6,313 bases of DNA from Woeseiaceae bacterium (GTDB lineage: Bacteria; Pseudomonadota; Gammaproteobacteria; Steroidobacterales; Woeseiaceae): the NCBI GenBank assembly GCA_022866645.1, contig JALHUQ010000047.1:1-6313 (forward strand), in the 5' to 3' direction. Positions 4,485-6,313 of this stretch are shown here, one piece after another (the stretch's first letter is position 1; every line of letters begins with the position of its first letter). Made by a program: the position numbers and the translations under genes. The notes below the pieces were generated by a model. It did no database searches. It worked only from the letters and a program-made list of their open reading frames with translations, and was not told the origin of the DNA.

Positions 4485-6313
4485 GTGGCCAAGACTGACA
4501 ATATCGCCCGAGCGATCGCCCGGCTGCAGGAAATCGGTGAACGATCCCGTGAGCTCGAAGCCAGGCACGCTACCGAGCTACTGAGCGTGCGCTCGGAGTA
4601 TCGGGCCGGCGCTCGCAATCTCGTGCACTACCTGGCGCTGCGAGAAAGCGATATCCGGGAACTCCAGGAGAATCTGAACGATCTGGGTCTGTCATCACTG
4701 GGCCAGGCCGAGCGAAATGTCATGGCATCGATTCATGTTGTGCAAACAGCATTACACGCGATGGCCGGAGGGACGGCTTCCTTCGACGATTCGGAGCCCC
4801 GGGCGCTCGACCTGAGAAATCCAAATGCGTATTCAAATAAGAGGGCAATTCTTGGTGACACACCAGCGGGCCGCGATGCCAGCATCATGGTCACATTACC
4901 GCTTGAGGCTGCCAGCAACTGCTCGCTGGTTGCAGAAATGCTTGCTGCCGGAATGAATGTCGCACGAATCAATTGCTCACACGATGACGTCGACGTGTGG
5001 GCTGCCATGATACGCAATGTTCGAACAGCCAGTGAGGCTGCTGGCACGGACTGCAAGATCGTCATGGATCTCGCCGGGCCGAAGATTCGTACCGGCAGTC
5101 TCCGACCGGGACCCAAGGTCTTTCATCTTCGCCCACGGCGAGACCCCTTAGGTCGAACCATCGCGCCTCGGCGGGTACGATTTATTCCCGAAGACATGGT
5201 CTGGCAAGGGACCAAAACGGCCGTGATACCTGTTTCGCGCGGCTGCATTGAATACGCGCACGAAGGCGACGAAATTTCCTTCAGGGACATGCGCGGTAAG
5301 AAGAGAAAATTCAAAGTCGTCAGCAAAGACGAGAAAGGCCTCATTCTCGAGATCTTCAAGGCCGCATACCTCGCCACTGGAACGAAACTGCGTCTGGATC
5401 GCAAGGCCGAGGGCGAAAATCTGGTTTATCGCGTCGGCGAATTGCCGGCTGTCGAACAGACCATCTCGTTGCGGCCTGGCAATACACTGTTTCTCGACCG
5501 GGATCCTATTTTGGGCGCGCCGGCCGTCGAGGATTCCGACGGCCAGGTTGTTGCGCCGGCGCATATCTCTTGCAGGCAGCCTGAGGTGTTCGACTTTGTT
5601 TCGGCGGGCGACCGAATTTCACTAAACGACGGCAAAATCGCGGGTCTCGTCGAATCGATCAGTGATGCCCGAATTGAAGTGACAGTGACAAAGGCCAAGC
5701 CGACAGGTAGCCGCCTCAGTGGTGATCGCGGAATCAACTTCCCTGACAGCGACATACGTTTGCCGGGCTTAACTGCGGCAGACAAGAAAAATCTCAGATT
5801 CATTGCTGCTCATGCGGACGTCGTGAGCCAGTCCTTTGTCAAACGACCTGAGGACATCATCGCGCTCCAGGATGAACTGCAAGAGATAGGTGCAGACCGA
5901 CTAGGCATCATCGTCAAGATTGAAACCAGGCAAGGCTTCGAAAATCTGCCACAACTGCTGCTGACTGCAATGCGCAGGTATCCGATCGCGGTCATGATTG
6001 CCCGAGGAGATTTGGCAGTAGAAGCGGGTTGGGAGCGCCTTGCCGAACTCCAGGAAGAGATACTGTGGCTGTGCGAAGCCGCTCAGGTCCCGGTCATTTG
6101 GGCAACACAGGTGTTGGAGCGCACCGCCAAGACGGGCCTGCCGTCACGCGCGGAAATCTCAGATGCGGCGCTGTCACAACGAGCCGACTGCGTCATGCTC
6201 AACAAGGGCCCACATATACTCGCGGCGATCAAGATGCTCGACAACATCCTCCGCCGCATGCAGGGACACCAGTACAAAAAGACCCCACAGATGCGGAAAC
6301 TGGGGTTTTCGGC
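4485..6313 (+). CDS. Atypical pyruvate kinase family protein (3' end beyond window)
   Basis: The frame runs from GTG 4485 off the window: at least 609 residues, against about 470-480 for standard pyruvate kinase, which makes ATP and pyruvate from phosphoenolpyruvate and ADP. Residues 1 to about 125 are a helical, charged extension (possible coiled coil about 10-65). The barrel follows: IMVTLP (134-139), ARINCSH (160-166), MDLAGPKIRTG (194-204), ISLNDGKI (378-385), LPGLTAADKKNL (from 426), SQSFVKRPED (448-457), VKIET (K478, E480), MIARGDL (D509), ATQVLE (T541) and SRAEISDAA (from 554). The catalytic lysine, metal-binding E/D and threonine are kept. Odd points: about 175 residues, not about 45, separate IRTG from NDGK; the usual LSGETA reads LNKGPH; little sequence is left for the C-terminal allosteric domain, the chain at the edge reading KLGFSA. 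It may be a genuine pyruvate kinase or a relative with altered substrate or regulation. The family is firm; activity is inferred. Confidence 0.88.
   Translation, partial: MAKTDNIARAIARLQEIGERSRELEARHATELLSVRSEYRAGARNLVHYLALRESDIRELQENLNDLGLSSLGQAERNVMASIHVVQTALHAMAGGTASFDDSEPRALDLRNPNAYSNKRAILGDTPAGRDASIMVTLPLEAASNCSLVAEMLAAGMNVARINCSHDDVDVWAAMIRNVRTASEAAGTDCKIVMDLAGPKIRTGSLRPGPKVFHLRPRRDPLGRTIAPRRVRFIPEDMVWQGTKTAVIPVSRGCIEYAHEGDEISFRDMRGKKRKFKVVSKDEKGLILEIFKAAYLATGTKLRLDRKAEGENLVYRVGELPAVEQTISLRPGNTLFLDRDPILGAPAVEDSDGQVVAPAHISCRQPEVFDFVSAGDRISLNDGKIAGLVESISDARIEVTVTKAKPTGSRLSGDRGINFPDSDIRLPGLTAADKKNLRFIAAHADVVSQSFVKRPEDIIALQDELQEIGADRLGIIVKIETRQGFENLPQLLLTAMRRYPIAVMIARGDLAVEAGWERLAELQEEILWLCEAAQVPVIWATQVLERTAKTGLPSRAEISDAALSQRADCVMLNKGPHILAAIKMLDNILRRMQGHQYKKTPQMRKLGFS

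Noticed and set aside
4258..4618. Minus-strand open frames over the divergent gap and the start of the kinase-like gene
   Set aside because: No ribosome site or recognisable domain, and they overlap the 5' end of the well-supported plus-strand gene. Cysteine- and arginine-rich translations suggest shadows.

Overview
The window looks like a chromosomal, housekeeping segment of a proteobacterium, most likely a gammaproteobacterium. The reasons are the dnaX-ybaB-recR operon, a compact bacterial 4.5S RNA directly upstream of dnaX, good AGGAG-type ribosome sites and moderately high GC. I cannot place it to genus. There are no mobile elements, CRISPR arrays, tRNAs or rRNAs, and no long stretch without a gene.

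Layout. On the minus strand, reading from right to left: a class I fructose-bisphosphate aldolase (4211-3321); a secreted or lipoprotein-like alpha/beta hydrolase (3288-2497); the 4.5S signal recognition particle RNA (about 2400-2290) with a recognisable promoter; dnaX, the clamp-loader tau subunit (2233-629); ybaB, a nucleoid-associated protein (632-309); and the first half of recR (305-1, cut by the window edge). On the plus strand, divergent from the aldolase across a 273-bp gap, an unusual pyruvate-kinase-family protein runs from a GTG at 4485 off the right edge. It has no stop codon inside the window.

How the genes work together. dnaX, ybaB and recR form a tight replication/repair operon: a 4-bp ATGA overlap, then a 3-bp gap. 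No obvious terminator separates ffs from dnaX, so the SRP RNA promoter may also feed this operon. The aldolase and the pyruvate kinase-like gene are both glycolytic, one mid-pathway and one terminal, and share a divergent control region. The hydrolase between the two blocks has no evident functional link to either.

Most worth a second look: (1) the pyruvate kinase-like protein, which has a helical N-terminal extension, what reads as a tandemly duplicated B (lid) domain, residues associated with potassium independence, and an altered SGETA motif; (2) an A7 run in dnaX at codons 401-403, exactly at the junction where other bacteria make the short gamma subunit by slippage. I see no wholly novel system.
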